Virus record (IMG/VR): IMGVR_UViG_3300042430_000472
Span: 1 to 38,434 of that record
Length of the DNA stretch: 38,434 nucleotides
Origin: a virus
Strand: one strand, 5' to 3'
Below, one piece after another: positions 29,928-37,856 of this stretch. The position numbers and the translations under genes were made by a program. The notes beneath the pieces are model-generated. The model did not search any database and had not been told where the DNA came from. It saw nothing but the letters and a program-made list of their open reading frames with translations. Position 1 is the stretch's first letter, and the number at the start of each line of letters is the position of its first letter.

Positions 29928-31780
29928 TCGAACAAGCCACCAGACAGGCCGCACTAGAGTTAATGGCGAAGGCCATGCACCAGATGACGCCACCTCCGCG
30001 CATGAGTGTGGCGCAGTGGGCTGACCACGAACGAAGGCTGGACTCGCAGAGCAGTTCGGAGCCTGGTCGATGGGTCACGGCGAGGGCTGAGTATCAGCGC
30101 GGGATCATGGACGCCTGTTCGGACCCGCTCGTCAAAGAGGTTGTGGTGATGTGCGGTGCGCAGCTTGGCAAGTCTGAGATGTTGCTGAACACCATTGGCT
30201 ATCACATGGCCCACGATCCAGCGCCAATCCTAATGATGCAGCCAACCGTGGATATGGCTCAGTCGTTCTCGAAGGACCGCGTCACTGCGGGTCTTCTCCG
30301 TTCAACCCCTTGCCTTCGGGACAAGGTCAAAGACAGTAAGGCTAAAGATGCAAACAATACTACTCTCCATAAAGTTTTTCCCGGTGGTGCTTTATCTCTT
30401 GTTGGCGCTAACTCTCCTAGTTCCCTTGCTTCTCGTCCGATTCGTGTTGTTCTTTGCGATGAAGTTGATCGATATCCTCCTTCTGCTGGGGAAGAAGGTG
30501 ACCCTATATCTCTTGCCAAACGAAGAGCAGCCACCTTCTGGAACAGGAAGATCATTCTAGTATCCACGCCGACAAATAGGGGCGGGAGCCGGATCGAGTC
30601 CGCCTACACTGAAAGTGACCAGCGCAAGTTCATGGTTCCGTGCCATGATTGCGGCCATAAACAGGTTTTGGCGTGGTCAAACGTGACTTGGACCGACGAT
30701 AATCCCAGCACGGGGGCATATCACTGCTCCGAATGTGGGTCGGTCTGGTCCGATACGGATCGGCACAGGGCTGTTCGCAATGGTGAATGGGTGGCTTTTG
30801 CGCCGTTCAACGGTGTGGCAGGGTTCCACCTCAACGCACTTTACTCGCCTTGGTCGGTGCTATCTGACGCCATCGAAGAGTTTCTGGCGGCTCGGAAGAA
30901 CCCAATGCGGCTTAAAACCTTTGTAAACACCTTCCTTGGTGAGACATGGGAAGATGCTGGCGAGGGCGTTGATGATTATGCTGTGGCCCAGCGCAAGGAA
31001 GATTACGAAGGCATCCCTGATGAGGTTGTGCTGCTTACGGCTGGAGCCGACGTTCAGGATGACCGCGTCGAGGTAGAGATTGTGGGCTGGGGCGCTGGCG
31101 AAGAAAGCTGGCAAGTCGATTACCATGTGATTTACGGCGATCCGTCTACCACACAGCTATGGCACAAGGTCGATGAGGTCTTGCTGGCAACCTATGAGCA
31201 TCCGTGCGGTGAGCCAATGCTGGTCCGCGCCACTTGTATTGATACTGGCGGACACCACACACGCGCCGTTTACAACTATGCCAAGACTAGGGCCGGACAC
31301 AGAGTGTTCGCCATCAAGGGTGTTGGCGGCGAGGGCAAGCCGATTGTCGGGCGTCCGTCCAAGAACAACATTGGCAGGGTTCCGCTCTACCCCATTGGCG
31401 TTGATACTGCGAAGGAAGTGCATTACTCGCGCCTCAAGATGGATGAGGCTGGCCCAGGCTATTGTCACTTCCCAGCCAAGCGGGATGACGAATACTTTAA
31501 GCAGTTGACTGCCGAAAAGCAGATGATCCGATACCACAAAGGCTTTCCGTCGCGGGTCTGGGTTAAAACGCGAACAAGAAACGAGGCTTTAGACGTTAGA
31601 GTGTACGCAATTGCGGCACTTACAATCCTAAATGTAAATATGGATAGCGTGGCTCGTAAGTTTTATGCTAACATGGAAAAGCATAAATTGCCAAATGCGG
31701 AAGAAGCTGATAAACCCCATCCTTTAGCGGGTGGTAAAAAAGCTGTCCGCAGGGGTGGCTTTGCTAACAACTGGCGCTGA
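29924..31780 (+). CDS. terminase large subunit (GpA-like)
   Basis: A 618-residue packaging motor and nuclease of the lambda GpA family. Walker A is C77-GAQLG-K83-S84 and Walker B VVLCD179-E180. A zinc ribbon follows (C240, C243, C268, C271; PCHDCGHKQ and CSECG). The nuclease half shows the first acidic residue in TAGADVQDD (D376) and a second in CIDTGG (D440). The length matches the family (about 640). GpA-type enzymes usually cut at cos sites, so cohesive ends are expected. Confidence 0.93.
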   Translation: MIEQATRQAALELMAKAMHQMTPPPRMSVAQWADHERRLDSQSSSEPGRWVTARAEYQRGIMDACSDPLVKEVVVMCGAQLGKSEMLLNTIGYHMAHDPAPILMMQPTVDMAQSFSKDRVTAGLLRSTPCLRDKVKDSKAKDANNTTLHKVFPGGALSLVGANSPSSLASRPIRVVLCDEVDRYPPSAGEEGDPISLAKRRAATFWNRKIILVSTPTNRGGSRIESAYTESDQRKFMVPCHDCGHKQVLAWSNVTWTDDNPSTGAYHCSECGSVWSDTDRHRAVRNGEWVAFAPFNGVAGFHLNALYSPWSVLSDAIEEFLAARKNPMRLKTFVNTFLGETWEDAGEGVDDYAVAQRKEDYEGIPDEVVLLTAGADVQDDRVEVEIVGWGAGEESWQVDYHVIYGDPSTTQLWHKVDEVLLATYEHPCGEPMLVRATCIDTGGHHTRAVYNYAKTRAGHRVFAIKGVGGEGKPIVGRPSKNNIGRVPLYPIGVDTAKEVHYSRLKMDEAGPGYCHFPAKRDDEYFKQLTAEKQMIRYHKGFPSRVWVKTRTRNEALDVRVYAIAALTILNVNMDSVARKFYANMEKHKLPNAEEADKPHPLAGGKKAVRRGGFANNWR

Positions 31781-31786
31781 GGGATA

Positions 31787-32374
31787 ATGGCTAATCTTTT
31801 TGACGAGAACGAAGCACCAGAAGGCGAACCACTGAAAATCGTTGTTGGCGATTTTATTCAGTGGAAGAAATCGTCGCTTGCAGAGACATATCCTCCTGCA
31901 CTTTACTCTGCCAACTATGTTGCGCGGATCACCGCTGGTGGCACAAGTGAGATACAAATAGCAGCTACTGAAACAAGTAAATACTATTTGTTTACGGTTA
32001 GCAGCGCAACATCCGCTGCTTTTGTTTCAGGCTTTTACCATTGGCAACTTGAAGTTACGCAAACGTCAAGCGGCAACCGGATTGTGGTTGAGCGTGGCGA
32101 GTTTGAATTGGTTCAAGACCTTGACAACAATGGCGCTGATCCACGCAGCCATGCTGAGATTATGCTGGACAAGATTCAGTCTCTTCTACAGGGCCGCGCC
32201 GACAAGGATGTATCTTCTTACTCCATTCAGGGTCGATCCATTGCCAAGATGTCCATTGTGGACTTGTTGCAATGGCGTGATTATTATCGCAAGGAAGTTT
32301 TAAAGGAGCGGCGCGATAACGCTATTGCTCTTGGAAAGCCGACCAAGACCACGATGAAGGTACGTTTCCTATGA
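31787..32374 (+). CDS. head protein between terminase and portal (W-like C-terminus)
   Basis: A 195-residue protein in the slot of lambda gpW. The N-terminal 110 residues are beta-rich (LKIVVGDFIQWKKSSLAE, FYHWQLEVTQTSSGN), like a small Ig- or domain-of-capsid fold. The C-terminal part (DKIQSLLQGRADKDVSSYSI, then SIVDLLQWRDYYRKEVLKER) resembles the gpW connector helix pair that repeats the phrase of a helix followed by L-x-x-W/Y-R. It is likely a head-tail connector or head vertex protein. ATGA overlap with the portal gene. Confidence 0.6.
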   Translation: MANLFDENEAPEGEPLKIVVGDFIQWKKSSLAETYPPALYSANYVARITAGGTSEIQIAATETSKYYLFTVSSATSAAFVSGFYHWQLEVTQTSSGNRIVVERGEFELVQDLDNNGADPRSHAEIMLDKIQSLLQGRADKDVSSYSIQGRSIAKMSIVDLLQWRDYYRKEVLKERRDNAIALGKPTKTTMKVRFL

Positions 32375-33846
32375 GTTTGTGGCGTGAAGCACTGGGCTTG
32401 CCCCAGAAAAAGAACAAGGTAGCGAAGCGTAATTATCACGCTGCGAACACAGGTCGGCTATTTGCCGACTTTATGGCATCTAGTCGTAGCCCTGATAGCG
32501 AATTGCGCCCTGACCTTGTCCTGATGCGCAACCGTTCGCGTGAACTGGCGCGGAACGATGTCTATGTTAAGCGTTTCCTGAACTTGCTGAAGACCAACGT
32601 GGTTGGTGAAAAGGGCATGACCCTGCAAGTTAAGGCGCGGAATACTAACGGATCATTGGATGCCATCGGCAACCAAATTATCGAAGACAGCTTCTACCAG
32701 TTTGCTCTAAAGGGCAATTGCACAGCAGATGGTCGCCTAAGCTGGATCGATTTGCAGAAGTATGTGATGGAAGCCACCGCTCGTGATGGCGAAGCATTCT
32801 TGCAGATTGTCCGCAACCGTTCGTTTATTCACGGCATTGCATTTCATCCTATCGAATCTGACCAGATTGATGAGCAGAAGAACGAAAAACTGCGTAACGG
32901 ACGCGAAATCCGCATGGGCATTGAGGTTGATGAGATGCAGCGGCCCGTTGCTTACTGGGTGAAGAAGCGTCACCCCGGCGACTCTGAATTTTCTGCAATA
33001 TCTATGAATGTTTCAGATCGTATTGACGCTAAGAATATTATTCACGTTTACGATCCGCTTCGCGCTGGTCAGACACGGGGTGAGCCTTGGATGTCACCAG
33101 CTATAAGCCAGTTGAAGATGCTGAATGCTCACCGTGAGGCTGAGTTGGTCGCCTCGCGTATGGCTGCGTCCAAGATGGGCTTCTTTACCTCAGACACTGG
33201 CGAAGATGCCCCAGCCGACGATTACGACAATACTGTCCCGATCATCGATGCTGAACCCGGCACATTCCACCAGTTGCCAAACGGCGTTGATTTTAAGCCG
33301 TTCGACCCGTCGCATCCAGCCACTGCCTTTTCTGATTTCCAGAAGGGCATCATTCGCGGTATCGCGTCTGGCCTTGGCGTATCTTACGCTGCGCTGTCGA
33401 ACGATTTGGAAGGGACATCCTACAGTTCCATCCGTCAGGGTGCATTGGAAGAGCGCGATTCTTACAAGATGATGCAGCAGTTTCTGATGGAGCATTTTGT
33501 CATCCCTGCTTACAACACTTGGTTACGTCACGTTATGGAGTTCGGTTTGATACCAATTCCGGTATCACGCTTTGACAAGTTTGCCTCTGCATCAAGTTTC
33601 CGTCCACGCGGCTGGCAGTGGGTCGATCCGCAGAAGGAAATCAACGCAGCCGTCACAGCTATGCACAATGGCGTTATGTCTATGCAGGATGTTGCTGGTC
33701 AGTATGGCCGTGATGTTGAAGAAACATTTAGCCAGTGGCAGCGTGACAAAGAAATGGCGGATGCCTTTGGCTTAGAACTAGCATTCTTCCCGTTTGGCGG
33801 GAACGAGGCAACTAAGGGTATAGACGAAGAAGAACCGATTGATTGA
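32371..33846 (+). CDS. portal protein (lambda gpB family)
   Basis: A 491-residue portal of the lambda family, forming the 12-subunit ring through which DNA enters and leaves. Typical parts are RNRSRELARNDVYVKRFLNL near 53-72, NVVGEKGMTLQVK, DGEAFLQIVR, HVYDPLRAGQTRGEPWMSPA and SYSSIRQGALEERDSYKMMQ. It has the normal length. The start is coupled to the upstream gene by ATGA. The C-terminus is acidic (GIDEEEPID). Confidence 0.92.
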   Translation: MSLWREALGLPQKKNKVAKRNYHAANTGRLFADFMASSRSPDSELRPDLVLMRNRSRELARNDVYVKRFLNLLKTNVVGEKGMTLQVKARNTNGSLDAIGNQIIEDSFYQFALKGNCTADGRLSWIDLQKYVMEATARDGEAFLQIVRNRSFIHGIAFHPIESDQIDEQKNEKLRNGREIRMGIEVDEMQRPVAYWVKKRHPGDSEFSAISMNVSDRIDAKNIIHVYDPLRAGQTRGEPWMSPAISQLKMLNAHREAELVASRMAASKMGFFTSDTGEDAPADDYDNTVPIIDAEPGTFHQLPNGVDFKPFDPSHPATAFSDFQKGIIRGIASGLGVSYAALSNDLEGTSYSSIRQGALEERDSYKMMQQFLMEHFVIPAYNTWLRHVMEFGLIPIPVSRFDKFASASSFRPRGWQWVDPQKEINAAVTAMHNGVMSMQDVAGQYGRDVEETFSQWQRDKEMADAFGLELAFFPFGGNEATKGIDEEEPID

Positions 33847-33899
33847 TTGTTGCGTAATTTGGTGTTATTGTTTCGCTGAAACGCTTTTTGGAGCAACTT

Positions 33900-35777
33900 A
33901 TGTCAGAAGTTGAAGATGTCGTAGAAACAGAGGCTGTCGAAGCTGAAGTTGCCGTAGAGGTTGAGGCCGTAGAGGCTGAAATCGTTGAAGAAGCGACTGA
34001 GGAAGAGCGCAAGTCTCCGGTAGAAGTGCTTCACCGCGCCATCCACATGCAGCCAAAAGCGATCTCGGAAGAGAAGCGCACTGTTGAGATTGCCGTATCT
34101 TCTGAACTGGCGGTTGACCGCTCGTTTGGTCGTGAAATACTGGTCCACGAAAGCCAAGCCATTGATATGGGCTTTGTTGCTTCGGGCCGTGCGCCACTGC
34201 TTCTGGACCATGATCCAGAGCGTCAGATTGGCGTTATTGAATCCGTGGAACTCTCTGAGGACCGTGTTCTTCGAGCCAAAGTCAGGTTCGGGCGCTCGGC
34301 ACTTGCTCAGGAAGTTTTTCAGGACGTTGTCGATGGTATCCGGTCGAATGTGTCGGTTGGCTATCGCGTCAACAAAATGGAGCGGTCAACGACGAATAAA
34401 GATGAATATCTTGTTCGTTCTTGGTCGCCCCTTGAGGTATCTGTCGTTTCTATCCCTGCTGACCCGTCAGTTGGCGTGGGTCGTAGCGCGGCTGCTCTCG
34501 AACCCAAACCTACCATTGAACCATCCATCAAGAAGGAAGTCAAAATGACTGACGAAGTAAACTTGGATGCGGTTCGGGCCGAAGCTGCTGAAGCTGCTGC
34601 CAAGAACGCATCTGCAATCATCGAACTCGCCGCTCGTCACAACAAGCGTGACCTTGGCGATGCCGCCCTCCGTTCGGGCAAGAGCATTGAGCAATTCCGT
34701 GGTGAACTGCTTGACGTAATTGGTTCGGACACGCCGCTTGCAAACGAAAACATTGGTCTGACGAAAAAAGAAATCCGTCAGTTCTCGGTTGTTCGTGCAA
34801 TTGCTGCTCTCGCAAACCCAAGTGACCGTCGCTTGCGCGAAGCTGCTGCATTCGAGTTTGAAGTCTCGGAAGCTGCTGCACAGCGTTATGGCCGTGGCGC
34901 ACAGGGCGTTATGCTCCCAACCGACATTCTCGGCGTCTGGAAGCGTGACCTGAACACCAGCGATGACAACGAACTGGTAGCAACGAATTTGCTTGCTAAC
35001 GAGTTCATTGACGTTCTGCGTAACTCCTCGTCCGTAATGCAAGCTGGTGCGCGTATGCTCCCTGGTCTGCAAGGCAACGTAGCAATCCCTAAAAAGACTG
35101 CCGCTGCTTCGTCGGGCTGGATCAGCACTGAAGGTGGCGCTGCCAGTGAATCTGAGGCAACTTTCGGCACAGTGTCGTTGGCTCCAAAGAACATTGGTGC
35201 ATTCACCGACATGACCCGTCAGTTGATCCTCCAATCGACTCCTGCCATTGAGCAGTTGGTCCGTGACGATTTGACACAGGCTCTGGCCTTGGCAATCGAC
35301 AAGGGCGCATTGGAAGGTTCGGGATCGTCCGGTCAGCCAACAGGTATCTTGAACACCTCCGGTGTCAACAAGCCAACCGCGTTTGCTGCTGCTGTACCAA
35401 CCTTTGCTGAAATGGTTGCTTTGGAAACTGCTGTTGCAGAAGACAATGCTTTGTTCGGTAACTTGGCTTACATCACGGACGCAGCCACTTACGGTGGTCT
35501 GAAGACGAAGAGCAAGGACACTGGTTCGGGCATGTTTGTTCTGGAGAACGGTCAAGCTAACGGTTACAACGTAATCCGCACTCAGCAGTCAACTGCTGGT
35601 AACGTTTACTTTGGTAACTTTGCTGACTGCTTGATCGGCATGTGGGGTGGCCTCGACCTAACGGTTGATCCATACACCGCATCGACAAGCGGAACTGTTC
35701 GCATTGTTGCGCTTCAAACTGTTGACGTTGCAGTACGTCACGCAGTTTCGTTCGCATACAACAACGACACGGTATAA
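33900..35777 (+). CDS. prohead protease fused to HK97-fold major capsid protein
   Basis: A 625-residue fusion starting at ATG behind GGAG; a TTG four codons upstream is less likely. The first 35 residues are acidic (VEAEVAVEVEAVEAEIVEEA). Residues about 40-190 are an S78-type prohead protease with catalytic H104 (LLLDHDPERQIG) and S152 (SNVSVGYRV). After a short scaffold-like helix (NLDAVRAEAAEAAAKNASA) the HK97 capsid fold follows, with QGVMLPTDIL, GWISTEGGAASESEATFGTV and LDLTVDPYTAST. The protease probably cuts itself from the capsid subunit. An internal ATG (34545) has its own ribosome site. Confidence 0.88.
   Translation: MSEVEDVVETEAVEAEVAVEVEAVEAEIVEEATEEERKSPVEVLHRAIHMQPKAISEEKRTVEIAVSSELAVDRSFGREILVHESQAIDMGFVASGRAPLLLDHDPERQIGVIESVELSEDRVLRAKVRFGRSALAQEVFQDVVDGIRSNVSVGYRVNKMERSTTNKDEYLVRSWSPLEVSVVSIPADPSVGVGRSAAALEPKPTIEPSIKKEVKMTDEVNLDAVRAEAAEAAAKNASAIIELAARHNKRDLGDAALRSGKSIEQFRGELLDVIGSDTPLANENIGLTKKEIRQFSVVRAIAALANPSDRRLREAAAFEFEVSEAAAQRYGRGAQGVMLPTDILGVWKRDLNTSDDNELVATNLLANEFIDVLRNSSSVMQAGARMLPGLQGNVAIPKKTAAASSGWISTEGGAASESEATFGTVSLAPKNIGAFTDMTRQLILQSTPAIEQLVRDDLTQALALAIDKGALEGSGSSGQPTGILNTSGVNKPTAFAAAVPTFAEMVALETAVAEDNALFGNLAYITDAATYGGLKTKSKDTGSGMFVLENGQANGYNVIRTQQSTAGNVYFGNFADCLIGMWGGLDLTVDPYTASTSGTVRIVALQTVDVAVRHAVSFAYNNDTV
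34533..34547 (+). promoter_or_regulatory. internal ribosome site and ATG for capsid protein alone
   Basis: AAGGAAG (34533-34539) stands five bases before an in-frame ATG at 34545, at the border between protease and capsid domains. Translation here would give a 410-residue capsid protein with the delta-like helix but no protease, so one gene could set the ratio of the two products. Confidence 0.6.
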
Positions 35778-35785
35778 GAAATGTT

Positions 35786-35818
35786 GAGGGCTGATATTTG
35801 GAAGTCGTATCAGCCCTC
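35786..35818 (+). terminator. hairpin after the capsid gene (attenuator)
   Basis: GAGGGCTGAT (35786-35795) and ATCAGCCCTC (35809-35818) form a perfect 10-bp stem with a 13-base loop, followed by GACTTCTTT, a poor U-run. It lies in the gap after the capsid stop. It may act as a partial terminator or protect the capsid mRNA end, to make more capsid than downstream connector proteins. Confidence 0.6.
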
Positions 35819-35837
35819 GACTTCTTTGGAGAATGCT

Positions 35838-36044
35838 ATGCAATACAAGTGCATCCGTGGCGTAATAACATCGCAAGGCCCACTAAGCGTGGGTGATGTT
35901 GCTACCCTTCCACATGGCGAAGCCTTGGTGCTTATCGCTCAAAAGAAGATTGTAATCTTTGAAGAGGCTGTCCGCGTAGCTGAAGCCCCAAAGGTTGAGC
36001 ATCGCGATCCTGTCATTAAGCGTAGTCCTAAGAATGGGCGTTGA
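35838..36044 (+). CDS. small head protein, unknown
   Basis: A 68-residue protein. ATG at 35838 follows GGAG; an upstream ATG at 35781 would place the hairpin inside the gene and is rejected. It opens MQYKCIRGVITSQGPLSVGD and contains ATLPHGEALVLIAQKKIV, a small beta-barrel-like pattern, with a Lys-rich end. Position after the capsid gene suggests a head decoration or completion role. It overlaps the next gene by 11 bases. Confidence 0.55.
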   Translation: MQYKCIRGVITSQGPLSVGDVATLPHGEALVLIAQKKIVIFEEAVRVAEAPKVEHRDPVIKRSPKNGR

Positions 36045-36345
36045 GAGCGCAGATGATATTCTCGACTTTTTTGAGGTCGATGATTTTGCAGATACTGCCA
36101 CTTACACAAGAGTAGGTGGCAGTGCTGTTTCTGTGAACGGCATATTTGATGCCCCTCAAGCCAGCCGTGGCGCAACAGACCTAATGGACATTACGATTCC
36201 ATCGCCGCAGTTTGTTTGCCGCACTGCTGACGTACCTTTGGCCGCTGACGGGGATGAAATCATCATTCGCTCTGTCGCCTATAACGTGCGGGTTGTTTTA
36301 ACTGATGGAACTGGCGTAAGTACCCTTATTCTCGAAAAGGTATAA
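36034..36345 (+). CDS. head-tail joining protein (FII-like)
   Basis: A 103-residue protein, ATG chosen inside a longer frame. Features match lambda gpFII: an acidic N-terminal helix (ADDILDFFEVDDFAD), VNGIFDAPQ, SPQFVCRTADVPL, DGDEIIIRSVAYNVRVV and DGTGVSTLILEKV. gpFII sits at the head-tail interface and lets the tail dock. It follows the small head protein and precedes the two tail terminator genes, the same order as lambda FII-Z-U. Confidence 0.7.
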   Translation: MGVESADDILDFFEVDDFADTATYTRVGGSAVSVNGIFDAPQASRGATDLMDITIPSPQFVCRTADVPLAADGDEIIIRSVAYNVRVVLTDGTGVSTLILEKV

Positions 36346-36346
36346 C

Positions 36347-36862
36347 ATGAGCCACGTTCGGCAACAGATCAGAGATTATGCTGCCGACTTGTTGGTTAGA
36401 TTTATCTATGATAGGTTCGGGATTGTAATATTAGATCGTTTTAATGTGGGCCTTAAAGAGAGGCAACCACTTCAGATACTTAATACAGGAACGCTTTACA
36501 AATTCCGTCGTTACGCTCTTGATGAAGAGCGTCTTCCCGTTCTTCTTGTTTATACGACAAATGACATAACTAACTTGTCTGGTATCGGAAATCGAACACT
36601 TTTTCACAGCCTTGAACTCAGAGTTGATGTTATAAATAAGGGATCAAGCATTAATATTTTTGAAAACATCGAGCAATTTTGTGCGGAACTTAATAATGCA
36701 ATTGAAGAGGACTATCAGTTAGGAGGTCTTGTCAAAAGTTGTATATTGTCGCAATCTGAATTTGATGTTAAAACGTCTGGCGAAAAAGCCATTGGGGTTG
36801 GCACAATGATTTTTGATGCTCGTTATATGACCGCAGTAGATGAATGCAGGGTATCAATCTAA
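36347..36862 (+). CDS. tail terminator-like protein, copy 1 (U-like)
   Basis: A 171-residue protein with AAAAGG before ATG. It starts MSHVRQQIRDYAADLLVRF, contains YKFRRYALDEERLPVLLVYT and QLGGLVKSCILSQSEFDVK, and matches the place and size of lambda gpU, the ring that ends tail growth. The next gene is a clear paralogue: YK-x-R-x-YALD-x-x-x-LP-x-x-VYT, I/V-x-x-KGSS, QL-x-GLVKSCILS and GEK-x-x-x are shared. It carries an insertion near residues 20-50 that the second copy lacks. Confidence 0.7.
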   Translation: MSHVRQQIRDYAADLLVRFIYDRFGIVILDRFNVGLKERQPLQILNTGTLYKFRRYALDEERLPVLLVYTTNDITNLSGIGNRTLFHSLELRVDVINKGSSINIFENIEQFCAELNNAIEEDYQLGGLVKSCILSQSEFDVKTSGEKAIGVGTMIFDARYMTAVDECRVSI

Positions 36863-37305
36863 TGTCACACATTAATAACCAAATACGCGATAGGCTTTTT
36901 GAAATCATAAATGATTTAGCCTTTTTTTCTGGTCGCGTTTATAAGATGCGCTCTTATGCATTGGATGATGCAAAATTACCAGCCGCTGTTGTGTATACAA
37001 ACAGTCAGAATAGTTCGCTTGCAACTATCGGCACAATGACGCTCATGGCTTCTCTTGAAGTTATTGTTGAGGTATTTATCAAGGGTTCAAGCGGCACTGT
37101 TGTAAACGAAATTGATGATGCTTGCGCTTTGATAGAAAATGCAATTGGCGCTGATTTCCAATTATCTGGATTGGTAAAATCCTGCATTTTGTCTAGATCA
37201 GACATCAATATTAATGTTGAGGGCGAAAAGCCAGTTGCTAATGCGCGGTTGTCTTACTCTGTTCAATATGTTACATCATTGGCTGACTTGGAGACTGCGC
37301 GATGA
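36862..37305 (+). CDS. tail terminator-like protein, copy 2 (U-like paralogue)
   Basis: A 147-residue protein starting at the ATG that shares a base with the previous stop. It begins MSHINNQIRDRLFEIINDLA and runs through YKMRSYALDDAKLPAAVVYT, FIKGSSGTV, QLSGLVKSCILSRSDINI and GEKPVANARLSYSVQYVT, collinear with copy 1. By eye about 40% of aligned residues are the same, so the duplication is old. One copy may terminate the tail and the other serve at the neck, or both form a mixed ring. Confidence 0.7.
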   Translation: MSHINNQIRDRLFEIINDLAFFSGRVYKMRSYALDDAKLPAAVVYTNSQNSSLATIGTMTLMASLEVIVEVFIKGSSGTVVNEIDDACALIENAIGADFQLSGLVKSCILSRSDININVEGEKPVANARLSYSVQYVTSLADLETAR

Positions 37306-37448
37306 AGATGGTTAAGGTATATAACAAAACTGGCGATGAAATACTTGCCTGTGAGTGTGATCTAGAGCAATATCAGTCTAACGGCTGGGATGTTAAGAAG
37401 GCTGCAAAGCCAAAGGTTCAAGCAGAGAAAGTAGAGGAGTCTGAGTAA
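37302..37448 (+). CDS. small protein, unknown
   Basis: A 48-residue protein coupled by ATGA to the second U-like gene and by TAATG to the first tail tube gene. It reads MKMVKVYNKTGDEILACECD then LEQYQSNGWDVKKAAKPK and ends acidic. Small proteins with a GW and a Lys/Glu tail in this slot occur in other phages, with no known role. The tight coupling on both sides supports it as a real gene. Confidence 0.6.
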   Translation: MKMVKVYNKTGDEILACECDLEQYQSNGWDVKKAAKPKVQAEKVEESE

Positions 37449-37846
37449 TGGCTACGCACACTGGTTCAGAAGGCACTGTTCGCGTTGGACTTAATGCCAT
37501 TGCAGAGATTCGTTCTTATTCTGTCGAAGAAACGGCTGATACAGTCGAAGATTCAAGCATGGGCGACGCATACCGCACTTTTAAAACCACGCTGAAGGGC
37601 TGGTCAGGATCGGTTGACGTATTCTGGGATGAGACTGACACCAATGGTCAGGTTGCTATGACCGTAGGCACAGAAGTAACCATTAACTTCTTCCCTGAAG
37701 GTGCAACGGCTGGTCAAACTGAAAAGTATTACTCTGGCACAGCTATTGTCACTGGTCGCACTGTTACTGGTAGCTTTGACGGCATGGTCGAATCCACAAT
37801 CACGCTTCAAGGCACTGGTGCTTTGACGCTGTCCACCTTGGCGTAA
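37448..37846 (+). CDS. major tail tube protein, copy 1
   Basis: A 132-residue beta-rich protein, THTGSEGTVRVG then YSVEETADTVEDSSMGDAYR, TTLKGWSGSVDVFWDE and SFDGMVESTITLQGTGALTL. This is a known tail tube family: hexameric rings stack to form the tube. The gene just after is a close copy. The two proteins are nearly the same over the first 63 residues and differ in the middle (residues 64-95) and at the end. The ATG overlaps the previous stop as TAATG. Confidence 0.82.
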   Translation: MATHTGSEGTVRVGLNAIAEIRSYSVEETADTVEDSSMGDAYRTFKTTLKGWSGSVDVFWDETDTNGQVAMTVGTEVTINFFPEGATAGQTEKYYSGTAIVTGRTVTGSFDGMVESTITLQGTGALTLSTLA

Positions 37847-37856
37847 GGACACTTAA

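Noticed and set aside
34467-35555. 362-codon open frame on the minus strand
   Set aside because: It lies fully antisense to the capsid gene, is Cys/Arg/Ser-rich without a domain, and is a shadow of biased codons in a highly expressed gene.
35781-35837. Longer start for the small head protein (ATG at 35781)
   Set aside because: It would place the 10-bp hairpin in the coding part, lacks a ribosome site, and a GGAG-led ATG follows at 35838.
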